Source: CAYJLF01 sp964371055
GTDB taxonomy: Bacteria; Eisenbacteria; RBG-16-71-46; CAIMUX01
DNA length: 64,000 nt
Direction of reading: 5' to 3'
Assembly: GCA_964371055.1 (NCBI GenBank)
Contig: CAYJLF010000016.1
Coordinates: 1 to 64,000, forward strand
The notes beneath the pieces were generated by a model. The model was not told the origin of the DNA. It saw only the letters and a list, made by a program, of their open reading frames with translations, and ran no database searches. The translations under genes and the position numbers were made by a program. The stretch's first letter is position 1, and each line of letters begins with the position of its first letter. Positions 27,194-34,504 of this stretch are shown here, piece by piece.

Positions 27194-29253
27194 CGTTCCG
27201 CCTCCTCCGCCAGGCCGGCCCCCGGGCCCCGGCCCCCCTGCCCGTTCCCGCCATTCTCACCTTTCCGCACCGGCAGAGTCACCGTAAAGGTCGTGCCGGT
27301 CGGACCGGCGGCAGGATCGGCGTTCGACTGCACGCTGATCTCCCCCCGGTGCATCTTGACGATGCCGTAGGTGACCGCCAGCCCGAGCCCTGTCCCCTGT
27401 CCCGCCTTTTTCGTCGTGAAGAACGGCGTGAAGATCTTCCCCCGGTTCTCCGGCGGGATCCCCACCCCGGTGTCCTCGACCACGAACCGGACCTGGCCGT
27501 CGCCGCCGCGGGTGTGCACCGAGAGCGACCCGCCGTCCGGCATCGCCGCACAGGCGTTGGTCAAGAGGTTGATCAGGACCTGGGCGATCTGGTCGCCGTC
27601 GAGCTCCGCGGACATCTCCCCCTCGTGCGTCACCTCGACCCGGATGTTCTCCGGCCGGGCGACGCCTTTGAGACAGCGCTGGACCAGATCCCGCACGTCC
27701 ACGACCGTGTGCACCACCTTGCTCTGGCGGGCGAAGTTCAGCAGGCCGGCCACGATCTTCTTCGCCCGGTCCGTCTGCTCCACGATGGTGGCAAGATCTT
27801 CACGCAGGGGCGACTCCGACGGCGTTTCCTCCAGGAGCATGTGCGTGTACATCAGCACCACCCCGAGGGGGTTGTTCACTTCGTGCGCAATGCCGGCGGC
27901 GAGCTGCCCCATCGAGGCCAGTTTCTCGCTGTGGACCAGCGCCTCCTGTGCGCTGGCCAGCTTCCCGTGCGAGACGGCCAGCTCCTGCACCGCACGTCGC
28001 AGTTCGTCGATCGTGTACGGCAGGCACATCTCACTCTCGGCCAGGCCGTCGTGGATCGCGATCGCGTGCTCGCGACAGGTGTCGTAGCCGCACGCCCCGC
28101 AATTCAACTCGTCCTGCGCACTCAGCTTTCCCATGCGGTGGAAGATGCCGTTGAGATCCTCCTCCGACGGCGGGGGGAGTCGCTGGTCGTCGGCGGCAAA
28201 GCCACGGAACAGGTTGATCTCGCGCCAGGTCCGCAGGTCCTCCAGGTGCTGGTCTGGATCGCGCCGCGAGAGGTCCCGCCGCACCTGCTCCGAGACCCGG
28301 GAGCGCCGGCTGAAGAGCGGCGCCGCGGTGGTCATCCCCGGTCCCATCACGCAACCGGAACAACAGAGCACCTCGAGCAGTCTCGCGTCGAGATCGCCGG
28401 ACTCGAACTCGCGGATGGCGTCGCGGAATTCGTTGCGCCCGCCCGCCGCGACCACCTCTGCCTTGATCAGATCATCGCTGATCCCGGCCGCCACGAGCAT
28501 CCCGCGCGTCAGCGGGAAGAGCGCCCCGGCCCCGCTGTGCGGCGGGTCGAAGTCGGAGGGCGCCAGCCCGCGGGGCGAGATCCCCTCCATGTCGAGCATC
28601 AGGCGCAGCTCGGCGAAGGTGAGGACGCAGTCGATCTCCCCGTGCACCTGTTCCGCGACCGCCTCCTCCTTCTTCGCCAGGCAGGGACCGATGAAGACGA
28701 TGCGGAGGTCCGGGCCTCGCATCGTGCGCAGGACCCGGGCCGTCGCCACCATCGGCGAAACGACCGGCGCCAGATAGGGCACCAGGTCGGGATGGAGCCG
28801 CTCGACGTAGCTCGTGATCGCCGGACAGGAAGTGCCGATGAACCGCTGGTCGGGGTGCTCGTCCAAAAGCCGCTTGTAAGCCCCCGCCACGAGATCGGCT
28901 CCGAATCCGACTTCGTGCACTGTGGTGAAGCCGAGGCGCCGGATCATGGCCACGAGGTGGGTGGCATCGGTATCGGTGAACTCCGCCGGGAAGCTCGGCG
29001 CCACGCACGCGGCGACCGGAGCGCCGGAGGCAAGGAGATCCCTGGCCTGGTCGAGCGACGAGAGGATGCGCTTCGCCTGTTGCGAGCAGACATGCACGCA
29101 GTTGCCGCAGCCGATGCACCGGTCATGCATCACCTCGGCCTGGCCGCCGGCGATGCGGATCGCCCGGGCCGGACACTCCCGGACACAGGTGTAGCAGACC
29201 CGGCAACGCTCCCGGATGGTGGTGACCAGAGGAAGCTTCTTCAGTTCGCTCAT
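27190..29253 (-). CDS. H-cluster-domain sensory histidine kinase (HydS-like)
   Basis: A 687-residue fusion. Residues 17-56 hold two [4Fe-4S] ferredoxin motifs (C17/20/23/27 and C46/49/52/56). Residues about 80-320 are an [FeFe]-hydrogenase large-subunit domain with degenerate L1 (T141-S-C143-P), L2 (GPC191LAKKEE) and L3 (EVLC297CSGC301). A four-cysteine Fes-type motif follows (C385, C388, C393, C410), then a coiled linker, HisKA with H457 (GIAHEVNNPL) and a complete HATPase (N-box LINLLTNACAAMPDGG, GTGLGLAV). No PAS or membrane segment is seen. This is the architecture of sensory group C/D hydrogenases; it probably senses H2 or redox state. The ATG at 29253 overlaps hydA as ATGA. Confidence 0.9.
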   Translation of the reverse strand: MSELKKLPLVTTIRERCRVCYTCVRECPARAIRIAGGQAEVMHDRCIGCGNCVHVCSQQAKRILSSLDQARDLLASGAPVAACVAPSFPAEFTDTDATHLVAMIRRLGFTTVHEVGFGADLVAGAYKRLLDEHPDQRFIGTSCPAITSYVERLHPDLVPYLAPVVSPMVATARVLRTMRGPDLRIVFIGPCLAKKEEAVAEQVHGEIDCVLTFAELRLMLDMEGISPRGLAPSDFDPPHSGAGALFPLTRGMLVAAGISDDLIKAEVVAAGGRNEFRDAIREFESGDLDARLLEVLCCSGCVMGPGMTTAAPLFSRRSRVSEQVRRDLSRRDPDQHLEDLRTWREINLFRGFAADDQRLPPPSEEDLNGIFHRMGKLSAQDELNCGACGYDTCREHAIAIHDGLAESEMCLPYTIDELRRAVQELAVSHGKLASAQEALVHSEKLASMGQLAAGIAHEVNNPLGVVLMYTHMLLEETPSESPLREDLATIVEQTDRAKKIVAGLLNFARQSKVVHTVVDVRDLVQRCLKGVARPENIRVEVTHEGEMSAELDGDQIAQVLINLLTNACAAMPDGGSLSVHTRGGDGQVRFVVEDTGVGIPPENRGKIFTPFFTTKKAGQGTGLGLAVTYGIVKMHRGEISVQSNADPAAGPTGTTFTVTLPVRKGENGGNGQGGRGPGAGLAEEAER

Positions 29254-30971
29254 TGCACGACGTCCCTCGGACCATAGTGCGTGTGGAGGAGGTGATGACT
29301 CGTCTCCGAGAGCGGCTCGCCGAGGAACTCCTCGTAAAGCCTCTGGACGGCGGTGTTGCCGTGGGCCGTGCGGCGGCGCCCGTCGCGATCGATGGTGTAG
29401 AGCATCTGCATCCGCGCCCGCACCGCCTCCGGCGCCGTTCCGATCGTCTGCCCCCCCCCGTTGATGCAACCTCCCGGGCAGGTCATGACCTCGATGAACT
29501 GCAGGTTCCGCTTCCCGGCCCGGACCTCTTCCAGCAGCTGGCGGGCATGGCCCAGTCCGCTGACGACCGCCGCGTTCAACTCCATTCCGTCCAGGTGAAG
29601 GGAGACCTCCTTGACGCCTTCCAGCCCGCGCGCGGCCTGTACTTTGAGCTCGTCCAGCTCGCGCCCGGTCAGGAGGAAGTGAGCGGTGCGGATCGCCGCC
29701 TCCATCACGCCGCCGGTCGCGCCGAACAGCTTGCCCGCGGTGCTCCTCTCGCCGAAGGGATCGTCCGGCGTCTCGGGCTCGAGCCTCTGGAGATCGATTC
29801 CCCGCATCCGGATGATCCGGGCCAGCTCCCGCGTGGTCAGAATCGCGTCGACATCCGGCATCCCGTCGTGGGACAACTCCGGCCGCCCGGCCTCGAACTT
29901 CTTCGCCACGCACGGCATGACCGAGACGGTGAAGATCCGCGCCGGGTCGATTCCTTCGCGCCGCGCGAGCCATCCCTTCACCAGCGCCCCGAGCATCGAT
30001 TGCGGGCTCTTGCAGGTCGAGAGGTTCGGGATCAGTTCGGGGTGGTACTCCTCGACATACTTGATCCAGCCGGGCGAACAGCTCGTCATCATCGGCAGCG
30101 CTCCGCCCTCCCGGATCCGCCGCACCAGTTCGCTCGCCTCCTCCATGATCGTGAGATCGGCCGCGAAAGAAGTCTCGAAGACCCGGTCGAAGCCGATCCG
30201 GCGAAGCGCCGCCGTCATGGCGCCGTTGACATCGACGCCCGGCCGGAGGCCGAACTCCTCGCCGAGGGTGACCGACACCGCCGGGGCATGCTGAACCACC
30301 ACGACGGCCTCGGGGTCCTCCAGAGCGGCCAGGACGCGCGGGATGCTGCTCTGCTCGCTCAGAGCGCCGGTCGGGCAGACCATGATGCACTGCCCGCAGT
30401 TGACGCAGCTCGACACGTTCAACCCCTGGTCGAAGGCGGTGCCGACCACCGTCTTGCTGCCGCGACCGACGAAGTCGATGCAACCGATCCCCTGCACCTC
30501 CTCGCAGACCCGCACGCACTTGCCGCAGAGGATGCACTTGGCCGGATCCCGCACGATCGACGGGCTGGAGGTGTCCATCCGGTAGCTGAGCTTCGAGCCG
30601 AAGAAGCGGCGCCCGCGCACCCCCAGCTCGCCGGCCAGCTCCCGCAGCTCGCAGTCGGAGTTGCGGACGCAGTAGAGGCAGTCGTCCGGGTGGTTCGACA
30701 TCAGAAGCTCGACGATGACCTGTCGCGCCTGGACGGCCCGCGCGGAGTGGGTCCTCAACTTCATCCCGTCGCTGACGGGAAACGCGCAGCTCGGCACCAG
30801 CCCTTTCTGCCCCTCGACCTCCACGACGCACATCCGGCAGGAACCGGTCGGCGAGAGGTGGGACAGATGGCAGAGCGTCGGGATGCGGATGCCGGCCCGC
30901 GCACAGGCCTCCAGCACCGTCTCGCCGCTCTTGGCCTGGATTCTCCGGTCGTTGACCTCGATCGTCAGCAT
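29250..30971 (-). CDS. hydA: [FeFe]-hydrogenase catalytic subunit HydA (trimeric, NAD-linked type)
   Basis: A 573-residue catalytic subunit. In order: a [2Fe-2S] plant-type ferredoxin domain (C34, C45, C48, C62), the His-ligated [4Fe-4S] motif (H94, C98, C101, C107), two [4Fe-4S] clusters (C146/149/152/156 and C189/192/195/199), and the H-domain with L1 TSCSPGW (296-302), L2 MPCVAKKFE (C354) and L3 EVMTCPGGC (C498, C502). L1 has Ser299 where the textbook motif has a second Cys. It partners HydB and HydC to couple H2 and NAD(H), possibly with ferredoxin by bifurcation. TAGGAGG, overlapping the hydB stop, serves as its ribosome site. Confidence 0.96.
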   Translation of the reverse strand: MLTIEVNDRRIQAKSGETVLEACARAGIRIPTLCHLSHLSPTGSCRMCVVEVEGQKGLVPSCAFPVSDGMKLRTHSARAVQARQVIVELLMSNHPDDCLYCVRNSDCELRELAGELGVRGRRFFGSKLSYRMDTSSPSIVRDPAKCILCGKCVRVCEEVQGIGCIDFVGRGSKTVVGTAFDQGLNVSSCVNCGQCIMVCPTGALSEQSSIPRVLAALEDPEAVVVVQHAPAVSVTLGEEFGLRPGVDVNGAMTAALRRIGFDRVFETSFAADLTIMEEASELVRRIREGGALPMMTSCSPGWIKYVEEYHPELIPNLSTCKSPQSMLGALVKGWLARREGIDPARIFTVSVMPCVAKKFEAGRPELSHDGMPDVDAILTTRELARIIRMRGIDLQRLEPETPDDPFGERSTAGKLFGATGGVMEAAIRTAHFLLTGRELDELKVQAARGLEGVKEVSLHLDGMELNAAVVSGLGHARQLLEEVRAGKRNLQFIEVMTCPGGCINGGGQTIGTAPEAVRARMQMLYTIDRDGRRRTAHGNTAVQRLYEEFLGEPLSETSHHLLHTHYGPRDVVQ

Positions 30972-30981
30972 GCTCCGCCTC

Positions 30982-33072
30982 CTAGCTGACCGTGACCGCC
31001 CCGAGCTTGCAGATCTCGAGACAGCTCCCGCAACCGATGCACTTGTCCGCCACGATGTAGTGCGGGCTCTTCGGGGCGCCGAGAATCGCTCCCGCCGGGC
31101 ACTTCTTCAGGCAGAGACCGCACCCCTTGCACTTCTCGAGGTCGATCGCGTAATGGCGCAGCTCGGTACAGACGCCCGCGCGACAGTGACGCTCGAAGAT
31201 GTGCTCCTCGTACTCCTCCGGGAACCACCGCAGGGTGGAGAGAACCGGGTTCGGAGCGGTCTGCCCCAGACCGCAGAGGCTGGTGTCCTGGATCACGCTC
31301 GCCAGCCGCTGCAGGTGGACCACGCCCTGGAAGCGTTCCAGCGCCTGCACGCCCCGTTCGCGCCCGCGGCTGCGGGTGATCGCCTGCAGGATCTCCAGCA
31401 TGTGGCGCGTCCCCTCGCGGCAGGGGATGCACTTGCCGCAGCTCTCCCGCTGGATGAAGTCCATGAAGAACTTGGCGACGTCGACCATGCAGGTCCGCTC
31501 GTCCATCACCACGAGGCCGCCCGATCCCATCATGGCGCCGACGGTCTTGAGCGACTCGTAGTCCACCTGCGTGTCGAGATGAGAGTCGGGTATGCAGCCG
31601 CCGGAAGGGCCGCCGACCTGGACCGCCTTGAAGGCGCGCCCGCCGGGGATGCCTCCGCCGATGGCGAAGACGATGTCCCGGATCGTCGTTCCCATCGCGA
31701 CCTCGACCAGCCCCGTCCGGTTGATGGTGCCGGAGAGGGCGAAGACCTTCGTCCCCTTGCTGGAGGCCGTGCCCAGGGAACTGAACCAGGCCGCGCCGCG
31801 GGCGAGGATCGACGGAACATTGGCCAGAGTCTCGACGTTGTTGATCACCGTGGGATGGCCAAAGAGACCGCTCACCGCGGGGAACGGCGGGCGCGGGGGC
31901 GGCGGGGCCCCCCCCCCCGCCCGGGGGGGGGGTGGCCCCCACGAGCTCCCCGCGGGTACCGGGGGGCGCGGGGGCGGCAGGCCGCGCCGCCCCTCGATCG
32001 AGTGGATGAGCGCCGTCTCCTCGCCGCAGACGAAGGCGCCGGCTCCCATCTTGATCACGATCTCGAGACCGAAGCCGCTGTTCAGGATGTTGCGGCCGAG
32101 GAGACCGTAGGCCCGGGCTGTGGCGATCGCCTGCCGCAGGCGCCGCACCGCGAGCGGATACTCGGCCCGGATGTAGATGTAGGCCTTGGAGGCGCCGATC
32201 GCGTAGGCCGCGATCGCGATCCCTTCGAGCAGCCGATGGGGGTCTCCCTCGATGACGGCCCGGTCCATGAACGCTCCGGGATCCCCCTCGTCCGCGTTGC
32301 AGATCAGGTAGCGTTGAGCGGCCGGCGTGGAGAGGGCGAATCCCCACTTCCTCCCCGTCACGAATCCACCGCCGCCCCGGCCCCGCAGGCCGCTCAACTC
32401 GACCGTCTTCACCACTTCCGCCGGCGTCTGCTCCCGCACGACCTGCGCCAGGGCACGGTAACCTCCGCGCGCGAGATAGTCGTCGATCGAAGCGGGATCG
32501 CTGATCCCGCAGTGGGCCAGAACCCAGCGCGTCTGAGGCGCGAAGAACGGGTGCTCGTCCAGGTACGGCCGCCCGGGCCAGGCCTCGGCCCCGCTGTCAC
32601 GGAACTGCCCCAGGAGTCTCTCGGCCGGGATCTCTCCCTCGAAGACAGCATCGAGGAGTCCCTCGACGCGTTCCTCGGTCACGGAGTGGAAGCAGAGCCG
32701 ATTCCACCCCGGGAGTTGGACGTCGAGCAACGGCTCGAACGAACAGACGCCGATGCAGCCGACTTCGATCACCGTGGCCTCGACACCCTTCTCGTGCAGC
32801 CAGGCCCGAACGGCGCGCAGGGTCCGGGCCGCTCCCGCGCCCAGGCCGCAGGTTCCGGTCCCGATGAAGATCACGGGACGCGACGGATGCAGGCGCAGCG
32901 ATTCCTCCCGCCGCGCGCGGATCGAAGTGGCGCAGGTCTCGCTCTCGTGGCAGAGCGGCCCCGACTCGAGGCAGGCGACCAGGTCCGGACAGGGGCGCTC
33001 CGGGGCGTGCCAGCAGCGGTCGCAGCAGCGGGGAAAGATGGGGACGGGGACCGCCGGCGCTTCGCTAACCAT
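30982..33072 (-). CDS. hydB: hydrogenase NADH-binding subunit HydB (NuoF-like)
   Basis: A 696-residue flavin subunit. A Cys-rich N-terminal stretch (seven Cys in residues 16-46, including RCCDRC) precedes a thioredoxin-like [2Fe-2S] domain (GTGTCGLGAG ... GCIGVCS). The NuoF core binds NADH and FMN (GLRGRGGGGFVTGRKW, CNADEGDPGAFMDR) and carries the [4Fe-4S] site ESCGKCIPC. Two C-terminal ferredoxin motifs (CKGCGLCLKKC, CIGCGSCLEIC) mark it as HydB rather than NuoF. Residues about 365-394 hold a Pro/Gly insertion in a normally invariant region. The ATG at 33072 overlaps the hydC stop by eight bases. Confidence 0.94.
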   Translation of the reverse strand: MVSEAPAVPVPIFPRCCDRCWHAPERPCPDLVACLESGPLCHESETCATSIRARREESLRLHPSRPVIFIGTGTCGLGAGAARTLRAVRAWLHEKGVEATVIEVGCIGVCSFEPLLDVQLPGWNRLCFHSVTEERVEGLLDAVFEGEIPAERLLGQFRDSGAEAWPGRPYLDEHPFFAPQTRWVLAHCGISDPASIDDYLARGGYRALAQVVREQTPAEVVKTVELSGLRGRGGGGFVTGRKWGFALSTPAAQRYLICNADEGDPGAFMDRAVIEGDPHRLLEGIAIAAYAIGASKAYIYIRAEYPLAVRRLRQAIATARAYGLLGRNILNSGFGLEIVIKMGAGAFVCGEETALIHSIEGRRGLPPPRPPVPAGSSWGPPPPRAGGGAPPPPRPPFPAVSGLFGHPTVINNVETLANVPSILARGAAWFSSLGTASSKGTKVFALSGTINRTGLVEVAMGTTIRDIVFAIGGGIPGGRAFKAVQVGGPSGGCIPDSHLDTQVDYESLKTVGAMMGSGGLVVMDERTCMVDVAKFFMDFIQRESCGKCIPCREGTRHMLEILQAITRSRGRERGVQALERFQGVVHLQRLASVIQDTSLCGLGQTAPNPVLSTLRWFPEEYEEHIFERHCRAGVCTELRHYAIDLEKCKGCGLCLKKCPAGAILGAPKSPHYIVADKCIGCGSCLEICKLGAVTVS
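31889..31978. repeat. 75-bp in-frame insertion in hydB bounded by a 15-bp direct repeat
   Basis: GGGCGCGGGGGCGGC occurs at 31889-31903 and again at 31964-31978. Between them lie a C11 run (31908-31918) and a G10 run (31923-31932) that could pair as a hairpin. The insert keeps the reading frame but splits the conserved sequence between EGRRG and PPFPAVSGLFG, so it is either a recent duplication or an assembly artefact. Confidence 0.6.
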
Positions 33073-33559
33073 GGATCGCCTCCTTCTGCCGGTAGCTCTC
33101 CAGGATTGTCGGGACGGCATCCGCCGTGACGCCCGCGTGGAACTCCCCGTTGACGGCGATGACGGGAGCCAGCCCGCACGCGCCGATGCAAGCGACGACC
33201 TCGAGGCTGAAGAGACCGTCCCGGGTCGTCTGTCCCGGCTGGATCTTGAGGTTGCGGCAGATCGCTTCCAGCACCGCCGCCGAGCCCTTCACATGGCAGG
33301 CCGTGCCGCGGCAGACCTGCACCTGGATCCGTCCCGGCGCCTGGAAGCGGAACTGGTTGTAGAAGGTCGCCACGCCGTAGATCTTGCTGGCCGGCAGACT
33401 CAGGTGGCGGCCGATCCGCACGATGGCGTCGCGCGAGACGAACCCGCGTGCCTCCTGCACCTCCTGCAGGATCGGGATTAGTGCATCCCGGCCGGCCCCC
33501 GCCCACCGCTGCAGCACCTCATCGATCTCCTGTCCGGCGCACACCGGTTCGGTGTTCAT
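33065..33559 (-). CDS. hydC: hydrogenase [2Fe-2S] subunit HydC (NuoE-like)
   Basis: A 164-residue thioredoxin-like [2Fe-2S] protein of the NuoE family, the electron-transfer partner of HydB. Typical blocks are LIPILQEVQEARGFVS, IYGVATFYNQFRF and the four Cys ligands in VCRGTACHVKG and EVVACIGACGLAPV. The ATG at 33559 overlaps the rex stop as ATGA, and a longer upstream frame through rex is rejected. Confidence 0.95.
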   Translation of the reverse strand: MNTEPVCAGQEIDEVLQRWAGAGRDALIPILQEVQEARGFVSRDAIVRIGRHLSLPASKIYGVATFYNQFRFQAPGRIQVQVCRGTACHVKGSAAVLEAICRNLKIQPGQTTRDGLFSLEVVACIGACGLAPVIAVNGEFHAGVTADAVPTILESYRQKEAIHG

Positions 33560-34269
33560 CCTTCCTCCCCCGCCCCCTTCGCCAGCGCGCGGGCGAAGTA
33601 GGCGACCTTTTCCATCGAAGTCGTGATGTCCATCTCCTCCACAAACGTCCGCTCCGGCATCCGCAGCGGCGTCGGGGCGAAGTTCAGGAAGCCGCGGATG
33701 CCGGCCCGGGCCATCGACGTGGCCACCGCCTGGGCCGCCGCGGCCGGGACGGTGATCACGCCGACCGAGATCGCCTGCTCTCGGACCACCCGATCGAGCT
33801 CGTCCAACGGCCAGACCCGGCAACCATGGATGACCCGGCGGACCTTCTCGGGATCGATGTCGAAGGCAGCCACGATGTGGAGATTCGGGCGGCGGGTCGT
33901 GAAATAGTCGAGGAGCGCGCGCCCGAGCTGCCCCACCCCGACCAGCGCCGCTCGCTGCCCACCGGGCGCGTCGAGGCGACGTCCGATCGCGTCGACCAGT
34001 TGCTGGACGTCGTACCCGCGGGCGGGGCTGCCGACGAATCCGATCGTCATCAGGTCGCGTCGGACCTGCGCCGCCGTCGTGCCGCAGAGCATCGCGAGGT
34101 CGTGGGAGTAGATGGTGGCGGGAGCCCCGGTCCGCATCTCCTGAAGCTGGCGCCGGTAGAGGCTGAGTCGGGCCACCTGCTTTTCGGCGAGCACGAACTC
34201 GGGTCGCGCCCCGGCTGAGCCTCCGGCTCCCGGTGCCGCCGTATCCGCCATCCAGGCTGGTCGAGCCAT
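33556..34269 (-). CDS. rex: redox-sensing transcriptional repressor Rex
   Basis: A 237-residue NADH-responsive repressor. The winged-helix domain spans about residues 31-95 (VARLSLYRRQLQ ... TTAAQVRRDLMTIGFVGSPARGYDV) and the Rossmann domain starts at GVGQLG (111-116), with FDIDPEKVRRVI following. Rex binds its operator at low NADH/NAD+ and releases it as NADH rises. It is the first gene of the hydrogenase operon, with GGAGG four bases before the ATG and two Rex-type operators 60-94 bases upstream, so it is probably autoregulated. About 25 extra N-terminal residues precede the usual start region. Confidence 0.95.
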   Translation of the reverse strand: MARPAWMADTAAPGAGGSAGARPEFVLAEKQVARLSLYRRQLQEMRTGAPATIYSHDLAMLCGTTAAQVRRDLMTIGFVGSPARGYDVQQLVDAIGRRLDAPGGQRAALVGVGQLGRALLDYFTTRRPNLHIVAAFDIDPEKVRRVIHGCRVWPLDELDRVVREQAISVGVITVPAAAAQAVATSMARAGIRGFLNFAPTPLRMPERTFVEEMDITTSMEKVAYFARALAKGAGEEG

Positions 34270-34328
34270 CGATCCTCCGTTGCCGTCTTCCTGAGATTCG
34301 CTGCCTCACGACTCCTGATCGACAACTT

Positions 34329-34363
34329 CTGTGAACTTCTTCACATTGTGATTTCGTTCACAG
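34329..34363. promoter_or_regulatory. tandem Rex operators upstream of the hydrogenase operon
   Basis: CTGTGAACTTCTTCACAT (34329-34346) and TTGTGATTTCGTTCACAG (34346-34363) each match the Rex consensus TTGTGAANNNNTTCACAA with two mismatches, and they abut at one base, placing the two centres 17 bases apart. They lie 60-94 bases upstream of rex within the 235-base AT-richer gap between ppx and rex. A further TGTGAAC half-site is at about 34433. Confidence 0.85.
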
Positions 34364-34504
34364 CTCGATTGTGGCACCGGACCAAGGTCAGGGAAAGTGC
34401 AATCAATGAGCGAATCGAATCAGTTCAGCTAATGTGAACACGGGGGGCCGAAGTCGCATAATTCTCTGTCAGATCATCGATTCTGGGCTGTCTTCGCCGG
34501 GGGG

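Noticed and set aside
29254..30831. Upstream part of the 1213-codon frame containing HydS
   Set aside because: It is out-of-frame sequence over hydA; HydS starts at the ATG overlapping the hydA stop.
27349..30989. Two long plus-strand open frames (642 and 578 codons) opposite hydS and hydA
   Set aside because: The minus strand encodes complete, motif-verified proteins; the plus-strand translations are rich in His/Arg/Pro with no recognisable domain.
30982..33559. hydB and hydC as complex I nuoF and nuoE
   Set aside because: No other nuo genes are present, HydB has the extra N- and C-terminal iron-sulfur domains, and hydA is adjacent.
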